Source of the DNA: Bacteroidales bacterium
Lineage (GTDB): Bacteria > Bacteroidota > Bacteroidia > Bacteroidales > UBA4417
Length of the DNA stretch: 14,049 bases
Direction: 5' to 3'
Assembly: GCA_025350385.1 (NCBI GenBank)
Contig: JANXXZ010000396.1
Coordinates: 1-14,049 of the forward strand
Part shown: positions 1 to 7,359 of the stretch, one piece after another
Position numbering within the stretch: the stretch's first letter is position 1
Layout: every line of letters starts with the position of its first letter
Translations under genes and position numbers: made by a program
Notes under the pieces: model-generated
What the model saw: the letters and a program-made list of their open reading frames with translations, nothing else
Databases searched by the model: none
What the model was told of the DNA's origin: nothing

Positions 1-150
1 AGGTAGTTCACAAAGAGTAATTATTAGCTTCTAAAAGTACAGTTTTAATTGGAAAATTTTGTTTTTGAACCATCCTTTAAAACTTGAAAACAGGTAGCCG
101 AAATTCAATATTTATTTAGCTGTTAAGTGATTTACGTATACTTATTTTTT

Positions 151-158
151 TAGCTTTG
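151..158 (+). promoter_or_regulatory. Candidate -7 promoter element for iorAB
   Basis: The octamer TAGCTTTG fits the Bacteroidota -7 consensus TAnnTTTG. It sits about 39 bases before the ATG at 197, which would leave a leader of roughly 30 bases. No convincing TTTG-like -33 element is visible 19-21 bases upstream, so the call rests on one half-site. If it is real, the GTG at 158 cannot be the start codon, which agrees with the family N-terminus beginning at the ATG at 197. Confidence 0.3.
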
Positions 159-196
159 TGCATAATAAGTCAGTGAATTTATTAAACTCTCACGGT

Positions 197-1816
197 ATGC
201 AAAAGCTTATGTTATTGGGGGATGAGGCTATTGCCCAGGGGGCTATTGATGCCGGGATGTCAGGCATATATGCTTATCCCGGCACACCTTCAACCGAAAT
301 TACCGAGTACGTCATGCATTCAAAAGAAGCCACTATCAGGCATATCCGATCCGGCTGGTCAGTGAATGAAAAAACCGCAATGGAATCGGCCCTGGGCATG
401 TCGTATGCTGGCAAAAGAGCAATGGTCTGCATGAAACATGTTGGTCTTAATGTGGCCGCTGATGCGTTTATCAACTCTGCTATCACTGGTGCCAATGGCG
501 GGCTTATTGTTGTTTCGGCCGACGATCCTTCAATGCATTCATCTCAAAATGAGCAGGATTCGCGCTTCTACGGAAAATTCGCAATGGTTCCAATCCTGGA
601 ACCATCCAATCAGCAGGAAGCATATGATATGGTTTATTATGGTTTTGATCTCTCTGAGAAACTTGGAACGCCAGTACTAATGCGCATTACAACCCGGCTT
701 GCCCATTCACGCTCGGGGGTTGAACGTAAAGCCTCTCGTGAGCAAAATGGTGTGAAACTTCCTAAGAATGCCCGTCAGTTTATCCTTTTACCTGCGAATG
801 CACGAAAACAGTATAAAACTCTTTTACAAAAGCAGGCAGAGTTTGAGAACCAGGGAATGACGTCAGGATTTAATTCCTATTTTGAAGGAAAAGATAAAAG
901 TTTTGGTATTATCACCACAGGTATTGCATATAATTACCTGCTCGAGAATTTCCCGGACAGACACCTTCCTTACTCGATTCTGAAGATTGGCCAGTATCCT
1001 TTACCACATGCATTAGTTGAGAAACTGTATAATGAATGTGATGAACTCCTCGTATTGGAAGAAGGTGCCCCAATTGTTGAAGAATCTTTGAAAGGCTTTC
1101 TGAACACTGGTAAACGAATAAAAGGCAGGCTTGATGGTACTTTGCCACGAGATGGTGAACTCAATCCTAATATTGTAGCTGTTGCTTTAGGGAAAGTTGA
1201 TACCTATGGCAGGAAAATTCCCTCCATTGTGGTTGGCAGACCCCCATCATTATGCAAAGGTTGTCCACATATTTATTCATATAATGCATTGAACCAGGCA
1301 CTCGAAACATGGACCAAGGGACGGGTCTTTTCCGATATCGGTTGCTATACACTTGGAGCACTTGATCCTTTTGATGCAATCAATACCTGCGTGGATATGG
1401 GTGCTTCCATAACCATGGCCAAAGGAGCTGCTGATGCAGGATTGCTACCGGCAGTGGCCGTCATAGGCGACAGTACATTTACACACAGCGGGATTACAGG
1501 CCTTATTGATTGTGTGAATCAGAAATCTCCTGTAACCATCATGATTCTTGATAATGGCACTACAGCAATGACTGGTGGGCAAACTTCCGCAGCTTTTGGC
1601 AGGATTGAAGATATATGCAGGGGCATTGGAGTGGAAAAGGAGCACATCATTATTATGAATCCTTCTCCAAAAGATCACGACGAAAATTTGTCAGTTATGA
1701 AGCGTGAACTTGATTACCAGGGAGTTTCAGTCATTATTCCGCGCCGTGAATGCATACAGACAGCCTTAAAAAGTCATAAGGCAGAAAAAAAACTAAATGA
1801 AAAGGTTGAAGCTTAA
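197..1816 (+). CDS. iorA: Indolepyruvate:ferredoxin oxidoreductase, alpha subunit (short form without ferredoxin domain)
   Basis: Large, thiamine-diphosphate-binding subunit of the cytoplasmic enzyme that oxidatively decarboxylates aryl pyruvates (indolepyruvate, phenylpyruvate) to aryl-acetyl-CoA with reduction of ferredoxin, or works in reverse. Family hallmarks: an N-terminal LLGDEAIAQGAIDAG segment, YPGTPSTEI in the pyrimidine-binding domain, CMKHVGLNVAADAF, SADDPSMHSSQNEQDSR, and a C-terminal TPP domain with DIGCYTLG, then GDS (from about residue 424) and a downstream LDNGTTAMTGG. A CxxC pair lies in SLCKGCPH (residues 353 and 356). I start at ATG 197 because MQKLMLLGDEAIAQG aligns with the usual family N-terminus; an in-frame GTG at 158 would add 13 residues and overlaps a candidate promoter. 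The protein (539 aa) ends soon after the TPP domain and has no C-terminal CxxCxxCxxxCP ferredoxin module, which many IorA proteins carry. iorB follows after 123 bases, so the two are probably co-transcribed. Confidence 0.93.
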   Translation: MQKLMLLGDEAIAQGAIDAGMSGIYAYPGTPSTEITEYVMHSKEATIRHIRSGWSVNEKTAMESALGMSYAGKRAMVCMKHVGLNVAADAFINSAITGANGGLIVVSADDPSMHSSQNEQDSRFYGKFAMVPILEPSNQQEAYDMVYYGFDLSEKLGTPVLMRITTRLAHSRSGVERKASREQNGVKLPKNARQFILLPANARKQYKTLLQKQAEFENQGMTSGFNSYFEGKDKSFGIITTGIAYNYLLENFPDRHLPYSILKIGQYPLPHALVEKLYNECDELLVLEEGAPIVEESLKGFLNTGKRIKGRLDGTLPRDGELNPNIVAVALGKVDTYGRKIPSIVVGRPPSLCKGCPHIYSYNALNQALETWTKGRVFSDIGCYTLGALDPFDAINTCVDMGASITMAKGAADAGLLPAVAVIGDSTFTHSGITGLIDCVNQKSPVTIMILDNGTTAMTGGQTSAAFGRIEDICRGIGVEKEHIIIMNPSPKDHDENLSVMKRELDYQGVSVIIPRRECIQTALKSHKAEKKLNEKVEA

Positions 1817-1939
1817 TAAAGGAAATCTAATATATGTATCAAGAAAATCAAAATACCTCTATTCATCTTCTGGTTTGTTTTCCTCTATTGTCAGGCTTAA
1901 TCCCAGGTAATAAAGTATTTTATAATTAATTGCGTTAAA

Positions 1940-2524
1940 ATGAAAAGAGATATTATCCTTGCAGGTGTCGGTGGACAAGGAATCCTGTCGATTGCCGCCA
2001 CTATCGGAATGGCTGCTCTTGATTCGGGATTGCATATGAAGCAGGCCGAGGTCCATGGTATGAGTCAGCGTGGTGGTGATGTATCATCCAATCTTCGTAT
2101 AGCGGATCACGAAATTGCTTCTGATCTTATTCCCTACGGACAGGCTGACCTTATTATTTCAGTAGAACCCATGGAATCATTGAGATATCTTCCGCATTTG
2201 TCAGAAAAAGGATGGCTTATTACAAACACTAGGCCTTTTGTTAATATCAGCAACTATCCGTCATTGGATTCATTGATGGCAGAAATAGAATCTTTACAGA
2301 ATCACATTGCCTTAAATGCTGAAGAAATTGCAAAGAAACTCGGCGCAGCAAGGTCGGCAAACATGGTAATCCTTGGGGCTGCGACACCATTTCTCGAAAT
2401 AGCCTCCGAGAAAATTCGTAAAGCAATAAGGAACCTGTTTGCCCGCAAGGGAGAGGACATAGTCAAAATGAACCTTGAGGCCTTTGAAGCGGGTTATACA
2501 TTTGCCTTGGGGCATATGAACTAG
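1940..2524 (+). CDS. iorB: Indolepyruvate:ferredoxin oxidoreductase, beta subunit
   Basis: Small (gamma-domain) subunit of indolepyruvate:ferredoxin oxidoreductase, the partner of the upstream iorA product. The 194-aa length is normal for IorB. The N-terminus MKRDIILAGVGGQGILSIAA carries the GxGGQG nucleotide-binding-like loop typical of the 2-oxoacid:acceptor oxidoreductase gamma family. It is followed by the conserved segment AEVHGMSQRGGDVSSNLR and by SDLIPYGQADLIISVEPMES, both characteristic of the family; a late RSANMVILGAA motif also fits. No signal peptide or membrane segment is seen, consistent with a cytoplasmic enzyme. The 123-base spacer from iorA holds only a short AT-rich stretch. 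No Shine-Dalgarno sequence precedes the ATG, as is common in Bacteroidota. A terminator starts about 20 bases after the stop, so iorAB looks like a closed two-gene unit. Confidence 0.93.
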   Translation: MKRDIILAGVGGQGILSIAATIGMAALDSGLHMKQAEVHGMSQRGGDVSSNLRIADHEIASDLIPYGQADLIISVEPMESLRYLPHLSEKGWLITNTRPFVNISNYPSLDSLMAEIESLQNHIALNAEEIAKKLGAARSANMVILGAATPFLEIASEKIRKAIRNLFARKGEDIVKMNLEAFEAGYTFALGHMN

Positions 2525-2545
2525 ATTTCAGCGTTCAAAAGTGAA

Positions 2546-2573
2546 ATCACAGGGTCTAAAGCCCTGTTTTTTA
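2546..2573 (+). terminator. Rho-independent terminator after iorB
   Basis: A six-base stem ACAGGG (2549-2554) pairs with CCCTGT (2562-2567) across a seven-base loop and runs directly into six T residues (2567-2572). This is a compact intrinsic terminator oriented for plus-strand transcripts, placed just after the iorB stop. It lies inside the longest open frame of the next gene (in-frame GTG at 2541 and ATG at 2574), which argues that the next gene really starts downstream, at ATG 2643. Confidence 0.7.
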
Positions 2574-2642
2574 ATGCCAAACCCTTTACTGGCAGAGAAA
2601 GATCAACAATTCTTAAACATCTCTGATACTAAATTTAAATAC

Positions 2643-3878
2643 ATGGACTTCAAAAGAAAAATACACCGGCTGATTATCTGGCCTTTACTGTTTATTGCAA
2701 TCATCGTTACACTGGTATTACTTAAGGACTTTATAATTATTCCTATTGCTAAGCCATTGCCCAAGGTTCAGCCCACAGTTGAATATGGTATTGTGACCGA
2801 TTCATTCGCCATAGTGCGCGAAGAAGTTAAATCAGGACAAAACCTGGCATCCATTATTTCCTCATTTAATACAGAGAGTAGCCAGATAAACATGTTATCG
2901 CAAAAGGCGGATGGCATATTTGATTTCAGGAAATTCAGGGCAGGTAATGAGTACATTGCCATGGTTTCGAATAACAAGCAGAAGAAACTACAGTATTTTG
3001 TTTATGAGATATCAGATACTAATTATGTGGTGTTTGATTTCAGGGATTCGTTGCATGTGCATGCAGGTTCAAAGGAAGTTGTGAACCGTTTACGTTCTGC
3101 TTCGGGTATCATAAACTCTTCGCTATGGAATTCGATTGAAGATGCCAAAGCTGATCCAAACTTGGCTATTGCGTTGGCCCAGATCTATCAATGGACTATC
3201 GATTTTTATGCTATTCAGAAGGGGGATGAATTTAAAGTTATATTTGAGGATCTTTCGGTCGATGGCAAATCCGTTGCAATGGGTGTTATTCATGCCGCAT
3301 GGTTCAAGCATTCAGGAAAGGAATATTATGCATACCGGTTTCAACAGGATAATGTCACCGAGTATTTTAATGAAAAAGGGGAGAACCTTCGCCGCGAATT
3401 TTTAAAGGCTCCTTTGAAATTCACACGTATTTCCTCCAAGTTTTCCAACAGCCGTTACCACCCGATATTACGAATTTACCGTCCACACCATGGTGTTGAT
3501 TATGCCGCTCCTTCCGGCACACCTGTTCATACTATTGGCAGCGGCATTGTGCAGAAAGCAGCTTATTCAGGGGGAGCAGGACGCTTGATTGTGATAAAGC
3601 ACAACAATGATTTTACTACAAGTTATATGCATTTATCAGGATTTGGAGCTGGTATACATGCCGGCAGCAAGGTAAGCCAGGGGCAGGTTATCGGGTATGT
3701 GGGAACTTCAGGTCTTTCAACTGGCGCCCATCTTGATTTTCGTATTTTGAAAAATGGACAGGCCATTGATCCATTGAAGGTTGAATCGCCACCTGCATTT
3801 CCTGTTTCACAAAAATACAAGCCGCAGTTTGATTCTATTGCAGGGCTCTATCAGAAGAACTTGGGTATGATTAAATAA
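2643..3878 (+). CDS. Membrane-anchored M23 (LytM-type) peptidase-family protein
   Basis: Probable periplasmic cell-wall endopeptidase or its regulator, anchored in the inner membrane. From ATG 2643 the protein has 411 aa: a short basic N-terminus, one hydrophobic segment (about residues 11-29, LIIWPLLFIAIIVTLVLL), a region resembling the N-terminal domains of Csd3/MepM-type proteins (about 60-240), and a C-terminal M23 domain (about 280-385). The M23 domain shows HHGVDYAAPSGTPV with ligands H282 and D286, the catalytic-type H330 in YMHLS, and GYVGTSGLSTGAH. The last motif, normally HLHFE, reads HLDFR here: H363 is kept, but the zinc-ligand His is replaced by Asp365. Asp might still bind metal, so activity is uncertain. 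The longer in-frame starts (GTG 2541, ATG 2574) fall before or within the iorB terminator and are disfavoured. No terminator is obvious downstream. Confidence 0.88.
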   Translation: MDFKRKIHRLIIWPLLFIAIIVTLVLLKDFIIIPIAKPLPKVQPTVEYGIVTDSFAIVREEVKSGQNLASIISSFNTESSQINMLSQKADGIFDFRKFRAGNEYIAMVSNNKQKKLQYFVYEISDTNYVVFDFRDSLHVHAGSKEVVNRLRSASGIINSSLWNSIEDAKADPNLAIALAQIYQWTIDFYAIQKGDEFKVIFEDLSVDGKSVAMGVIHAAWFKHSGKEYYAYRFQQDNVTEYFNEKGENLRREFLKAPLKFTRISSKFSNSRYHPILRIYRPHHGVDYAAPSGTPVHTIGSGIVQKAAYSGGAGRLIVIKHNNDFTTSYMHLSGFGAGIHAGSKVSQGQVIGYVGTSGLSTGAHLDFRILKNGQAIDPLKVESPPAFPVSQKYKPQFDSIAGLYQKNLGMIK

Positions 3879-4099
3879 TCTTCTGCAGTTACCTACAGAT
3901 CGGAATAACCGAACTAAAGATTTACAAACTGCACGTTACTTCTATTTTGTTTTTTCTTTTGCACGGGCAATAGACTTCTTGTTATGGTTGTTGATTGCTT
4001 TATGCTGTGCACCTAGTGCTGAGTGCCAGGCAGGATTCGCAGGAAGCATCATTACGAGACTTAGTTGACATCATGCAGGGCAAGGCACCATCCTTGGGC

Positions 4100-4162
4100 G
4101 CAGGAGACATCTCAAACGACGCAGGAGACATCTCAAATGAAGCTGGAAACATCTTAATCGAA
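4100..4162 (+). repeat. Three tandem 21-bp repeats
   Basis: Units at 4100-4120, 4121-4141 and 4142-4162 share the pattern GCAGGAGACATCTCAAAYGAM. The first two are nearly identical and the third is diverged. Because 21 is a multiple of three, the repeat stays open in one frame, reading AGDISND, AGDISNE, AGNILIE. That frame has an ATG at 4073 and a TAA at 4166-4168, giving 31 codons. There is no sign that it is translated; it may be a non-coding repeat or the tail of a lost gene. Confidence 0.7.
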
Positions 4163-4173
4163 ACATAAGACAA

Positions 4174-4208
4174 ATAAAAACGCCATCAAGGTTGTCCTTA
4201 ATGGCGTT
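4174..4208 (-). terminator. Rho-independent terminator of the exbB-exbD-tonB operon
   Basis: The arms 4179-4191 and 4196-4208 (outer part AACGCCAT / ATGGCGTT) form a 13-bp stem with one mismatch and a four-base loop. Read on the minus strand, the stem is followed by a T-rich run (TTTTTATTT). It lies about 20 bases after the tonB stop codon and ends the long minus-strand unit. Confidence 0.85.
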
Positions 4209-4228
4209 AAATAAAACGGGAAAGTAAC

Positions 4229-5026
4229 TTATAAAGCTCCCTGGATTTTGAAGTAAACTGGCATGTTAAACAATACACGTACTTGTTTACCATTCTGTTT
4301 TCCTGGATGCCACTGAGGCATCATCTTGACAACTCGAACAGCTTCTTCGTCGCAACCGCCGCCAATCCCACGGAGGAGTTTTACATCGGTAACATTGCCT
4401 TTTGAATCAACAACAAATGAGACGTAAACAGTGCCCTGAATACTATTTTCAAGTGCCTGCTGAGGGTAGTTAATGTTTTCGGCCAGGAACTTGTTGCGTT
4501 CAGCATCGCCACCCGGAAACGAAGGCATTTCTTCAACGATTGTGAAAACCGGTTTTGTTTCTTCAACTTCGATTACTTCCTGAACGGCTGCGGGAGCAGC
4601 TTCATCAACTGCGGCAACAGGTTCATTTGTGGTGTTCTTGCTCAGGTCATCCTGGTTGAAGATATCGGCATCTTCTACTACTTCCTCAGTAGTTACAACT
4701 GGAGCCACAAACTTAACTTTCTGTTCGAGAGCTGCTGGTGGAGGAGGTGGGGGTGGGGGTGGGGGTGGAGCTTCTTCTTTTGGTTTGTCCATATCCATGA
4801 ATTCAGAACTTACTGTTTTCTCGAGATATTTAGACCTTTTCTGCGCATAATAACTGTTAATCAGAGGATAAGCAAGGCCGGCTAGCAAAATTGCTATAGA
4901 CAGTAACATTGCCCTGGTAACATGTTTTTTATACAGCTTACGCAAAATGTACGCTCCATACATTTTGTTTCGGTGCTCAAAGACGATTTCGTCCATGGGA
5001 GCGGTATGAACCTCTTGCTTTGTCAT
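4229..5026 (-). CDS. tonB: Energy transducer TonB
   Basis: Inner-membrane protein that carries energy from ExbB/ExbD across the periplasm to outer-membrane TonB-dependent transporters. The 265 aa comprise a cytoplasmic N-terminus with the Bacteroidota-type motif VFEHRNKMYGAYILRKLY (residues 15-32), one membrane segment (about 40-57), a periplasmic linker with eleven consecutive prolines (87-97) followed by an Ala/Glu/Val-rich stretch, and a C-terminal TonB domain (about 160-265). That domain includes FPGGDAERNKFLAENINYP, GTVYVSFVVDSKGNV, GCDEEAVRVVKMMPQWHPGK and VLFNMPVYFKIQ. The Pro run is encoded by alternating CCA/CCC codons (4736-4768). It is the last gene of the cluster, 52 bases after the second exbD, with a terminator just downstream. 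The long cytoplasmic N-terminus differs from the short one of E. coli TonB but is usual in this phylum. Confidence 0.95.
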   Translation of the reverse strand: MTKQEVHTAPMDEIVFEHRNKMYGAYILRKLYKKHVTRAMLLSIAILLAGLAYPLINSYYAQKRSKYLEKTVSSEFMDMDKPKEEAPPPPPPPPPPPAALEQKVKFVAPVVTTEEVVEDADIFNQDDLSKNTTNEPVAAVDEAAPAAVQEVIEVEETKPVFTIVEEMPSFPGGDAERNKFLAENINYPQQALENSIQGTVYVSFVVDSKGNVTDVKLLRGIGGGCDEEAVRVVKMMPQWHPGKQNGKQVRVLFNMPVYFKIQGAL

Positions 5027-5078
5027 TTTTTTGTTTTACGTTTAAATAGTAACAATCGCTGGGTCAACTACAATTGAT

Positions 5079-5735
5079 TTACTTTGTTGCAGGCGCAGCA
5101 GGCGCTGATCCACCTAACATCTGCAATTCAGTTGGTGTGATGTCAACAACTGCATAATTGGCAATGGTAGTTATAGCCATTTCGTCAATAATGTCGACGA
5201 GGTTCTTGTACTTTGCCTTTTCATCTGCTTTAATAAGCACAATTGGGGCATTTTTATCTGATTTCTTCAGATCTTTAATCTGTCGCGTCAGCGTTGAATC
5301 TGCCATCACCAATTCACCTTTCAGTACTTTTTCCCTTAACGCACTAACAGCTTTGAATACTATTTTGTTTCGCTGAAGGAGAACTTTTCTTATTCCGTCC
5401 TTGCTGTAATCTGTTTTAATCAGTTGAGGGATTTCGGAGGGTTTCTTGGGATCGGCTACGCCAAAGTAATAGTATATCTGGTTATTGCCTGAAATTAAGA
5501 CATTGAGAGTTCTGTTAGCTGATATCTCAGGTTGCTTAATATTCGGATCGTCTTTCTTTTCGGGCATCGTGATGTCCATTGCTTTGGGCTTACTGAAAGC
5601 AGTGGTAAGCATAAAAAAGGTGATGAGCAAACACATGAGGTCGACCATAGGGGTCATATCGATATGTGTCGAAAACTTTTTGGCTTTCTTTTTGCCACCT
5701 TTTTGCTTGCCTTCCGCTTGAATTATTTCAGCCAT
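5079..5735 (-). CDS. exbD: ExbD/TolR-family biopolymer transport protein (second copy)
   Basis: Subunit of the proton-driven ExbB/ExbD motor that energises TonB. The 218-aa protein has a Lys-rich cytoplasmic N-terminus (residues 10-20), then HIDMTPMVDLMCLLITFFML, which is the single membrane helix of the family; Asp32 matches the essential membrane Asp of E. coli ExbD (Asp25). A periplasmic domain follows (about 55-205), with IVLIKADEKAKYKNLVDIIDEM near its end, the usual ExbD fold signature. The tail is Ala/Pro-rich. At 218 residues it is longer than E. coli ExbD (about 140), mainly through insertions between the helix and the final segment. It lies 36 bases after the other exbD and 52 bases before tonB. 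The two ExbD proteins are clearly diverged, so they may not be interchangeable. Confidence 0.93.
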   Translation of the reverse strand: MAEIIQAEGKQKGGKKKAKKFSTHIDMTPMVDLMCLLITFFMLTTAFSKPKAMDITMPEKKDDPNIKQPEISANRTLNVLISGNNQIYYYFGVADPKKPSEIPQLIKTDYSKDGIRKVLLQRNKIVFKAVSALREKVLKGELVMADSTLTRQIKDLKKSDKNAPIVLIKADEKAKYKNLVDIIDEMAITTIANYAVVDITPTELQMLGGSAPAAPATK

Positions 5736-5771
5736 GGTTTGATTTCTTTAGATTTATTGTCAGTTTCATTA

Positions 5772-6398
5772 CTATTCTTCCAATTTTGCTTCTTCCTTCA
5801 TAAGGTTTGTAGTGAGGTTAAACTTGTTAACCTGGTTCTCCTGAAGAATGTCCATTACATGTTTTACAGTTTTGAAATCGGCTTCAGAATCTCCTTTTAT
5901 GGCAACTTCTGCATTCGGATTCTGCAAGCGGATAAACCGAACCCAGAGATTCAGCTGGTTATCAGTTGAATCGATGGGTATTCCAACCTGGAATTTGTCG
6001 CGCTCTTTCGAATCGGCAGTATTGAGCCAAGCTTTGAGTCTTTCGACCGGCATACCGAATGATGCCCAGGTTGAAAAGGTTTTCAATTCCTTATCAGTAA
6101 AGGTGAGGCTCTTTTGTTCCGCAACTTTTTTCAATACTTCTTTTCTGATAAGCACGGATGTATCGGTACCATTGTCGAAATTCAGGTACACTTTATCATC
6201 CTTGCCTACCAGAATTATAATGACGTTCTTTTCAGGAGCAACCTTTTCGCTGATGGAGTTGGGCGTATCAATTACCGTTGCTTCTTGAGGCCGGAAAGAT
6301 GTTGTCAACATGAAGAATGTAAGCAACAGGGCAAATAAATCCACCATTGGCGTCATGTCAATCTTGGGAGTTTTTACCGGTAGCTTTATTTTTGGCAT
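5772..6398 (-). CDS. exbD: ExbD/TolR-family biopolymer transport protein (first copy)
   Basis: Second ExbD-type subunit of the TonB-energising motor, encoded directly after exbB. I start at ATG 6398, giving 208 aa beginning MPKIKLPVKTPKIDMTPMVD, because the family usually starts with such a short basic stretch. An upstream in-frame ATG at 6443 would add 15 residues. The membrane helix (about 18-36, VDLFALLLTFFMLTTSF) carries Asp20, the counterpart of E. coli ExbD Asp25. The periplasmic part (about 45-205) ends with EVAIKGDSEADFKTVKHVMDIL, the typical ExbD closing segment. It shares the DMTPMVDL core with the neighbouring ExbD but differs strongly in the periplasmic domain. It is also longer than the E. 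coli protein. Paired exbD genes before tonB are common in Bacteroidota. Confidence 0.92.
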   Translation of the reverse strand: MPKIKLPVKTPKIDMTPMVDLFALLLTFFMLTTSFRPQEATVIDTPNSISEKVAPEKNVIIILVGKDDKVYLNFDNGTDTSVLIRKEVLKKVAEQKSLTFTDKELKTFSTWASFGMPVERLKAWLNTADSKERDKFQVGIPIDSTDNQLNLWVRFIRLQNPNAEVAIKGDSEADFKTVKHVMDILQENQVNKFNLTTNLMKEEAKLEE

Positions 6399-6467
6399 GG
6401 TATAATGTTTAGTAGTTAGAAAACCGGGCGCAGTGCGCCTCATTGCATTTAATACAAGTTGCTAACC

Positions 6468-7280
6468 CTATTTTGTCTGAGAAGCAAAAGTCTGAGTAAG
6501 ACTAAATCCTGCTTCGTCAATTTTGTAGGTCATCGTATCAATTTTTGTTGAGAAATAGTTATAAAAAATGATGGCGATGGTTGATCCTGTGATACCAAAT
6601 GCAGTATTGATAAGAGCTTCCGAAATACCGGTTGCAAGTGCAAGTGCATCGGGTGCGCCAGCCTGTGCAAGAGCAGCAAATGCCCTGATCATACCTAATA
6701 CAGTACCGATAAGACCAATAAGCACTGAAATTGAAGCAATGGTTGATAAAATAACCAGGTTGCGCGACATCATCGGAAGTTCTAAAGCAGTAGCTTCTTC
6801 GAACTCTTTTTGTAAAGATACAAGTTTCTGGTCTTTATCAAGCCTTGTATCTGATTGAAGTTCTTTGTATTTCTTCAATCCGGCTTTCATTACATTTCCA
6901 ATGGATCCTTTTTGTTTGTCACAACTGGCAATTGCTTCATCAATCTGATTGTTATTCAAATAATTCTGAAGGTTGGAAACAAATTTGTTAGCCGGACCAG
7001 TACCGTTTGCTTTTCGAAGTGTTAAAGCTCTTTCAATAGTAAAAGTAAGCAGGACAAGAATTAAGGTGATCAACAGAGGAACAATCATGCCTCCTTTGTA
7101 TACCATTGCGAGGTAGTTACCTGGAATGGGATGCCCTTTGGGATTTCCGCCTTCAAAGTTTACAGGACTTCCTAATACATAATAGTAAATCAGGAATGCT
7201 ACTGCTAAAGAAATCAATATGACTCCTGCTGCAAAGGCTGACTGTAATGCTTCTTTCAATGATTGACCGTTTTTGCTCAT
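6468..7280 (-). CDS. exbB: ExbB/TolQ/MotA-family proton channel protein
   Basis: Membrane subunit of the ExbB/ExbD motor that couples proton flow to TonB. The 270-aa protein shows four hydrophobic segments, about 15-36, 63-83, 173-195 and 218-240. The first is additional to the three helices of E. coli ExbB. The cytoplasmic loop between the second and third segments (about 90-170) contains ERALTLRKANG and an acidic/basic helical stretch. The family core is clear: LPMMSRNLVILSTIASISVL, GLIGTVLGMIRAFAALA, and LATGISEALINTAFGITGS near the C-terminus, the MotA/TolQ/ExbB signature. No Shine-Dalgarno sequence precedes the ATG. It is first of the exbB-exbD-exbD-tonB set and lies 264 bases after the TPR gene. 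That spacer contains a candidate promoter element, so exbB may be transcribed both from it and by read-through. Confidence 0.95.
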   Translation of the reverse strand: MSKNGQSLKEALQSAFAAGVILISLAVAFLIYYYVLGSPVNFEGGNPKGHPIPGNYLAMVYKGGMIVPLLITLILVLLTFTIERALTLRKANGTGPANKFVSNLQNYLNNNQIDEAIASCDKQKGSIGNVMKAGLKKYKELQSDTRLDKDQKLVSLQKEFEEATALELPMMSRNLVILSTIASISVLIGLIGTVLGMIRAFAALAQAGAPDALALATGISEALINTAFGITGSTIAIIFYNYFSTKIDTMTYKIDEAGFSLTQTFASQTK

Positions 7281-7351
7281 TGGTAAAAAGATTTAAGATT
7301 AATGAATGGTGTTTGTTGTTCTTATTTAGATTTTAAGAGTGTATTTTAAGG

Positions 7352-7359
7352 CAAAGATA
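7352..7359 (-). promoter_or_regulatory. Candidate -7 element upstream of exbB
   Basis: On the minus strand this reads TATCTTTG, matching the Bacteroidota -7 consensus TAnnTTTG. It would give a leader of about 65 bases before exbB. The only nearby TTTG (7371-7374 on the complement) is about 11 bases upstream, too close for a normal -33 element, so support is partial. The 264-base gap here is the largest inside the operon, which makes an internal promoter plausible. Confidence 0.3.

Larger units (their letters stand above)
3879..4228. other. Convergent intergenic region
   Basis: About 350 bases lie between the ends of the M23 gene (plus) and tonB (minus). I see no recognisable gene. It contains a T-rich stretch near 3940-3960, three copies of a 21-bp repeat (4100-4162) inside a 31-codon open frame (4073-4168), and the tonB terminator (4174-4208). 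The remainder, 3879-4072, shows no structure I can name. Confidence 0.6.

Noticed and set aside
158..196. GTG start for IorA adding 13 residues
   Set aside because: The family N-terminus begins at the ATG at 197, and the GTG overlaps a candidate -7 element.
1834..1929. 31-codon frame between iorA and iorB, starting ATG after an AAGGA sequence
   Set aside because: No recognisable peptide feature, odd composition and AT-rich spacer; more likely chance than a gene.
4629..4850. Plus-strand open frame with a poly-glycine run opposite tonB
   Set aside because: It is the antisense shadow of the TonB proline linker and has no independent support.
5532..5969. Plus-strand open frame of 145 codons opposite the two exbD genes
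   Set aside because: It spans the junction of two clear minus-strand genes in an antisense frame, with no domain resemblance.
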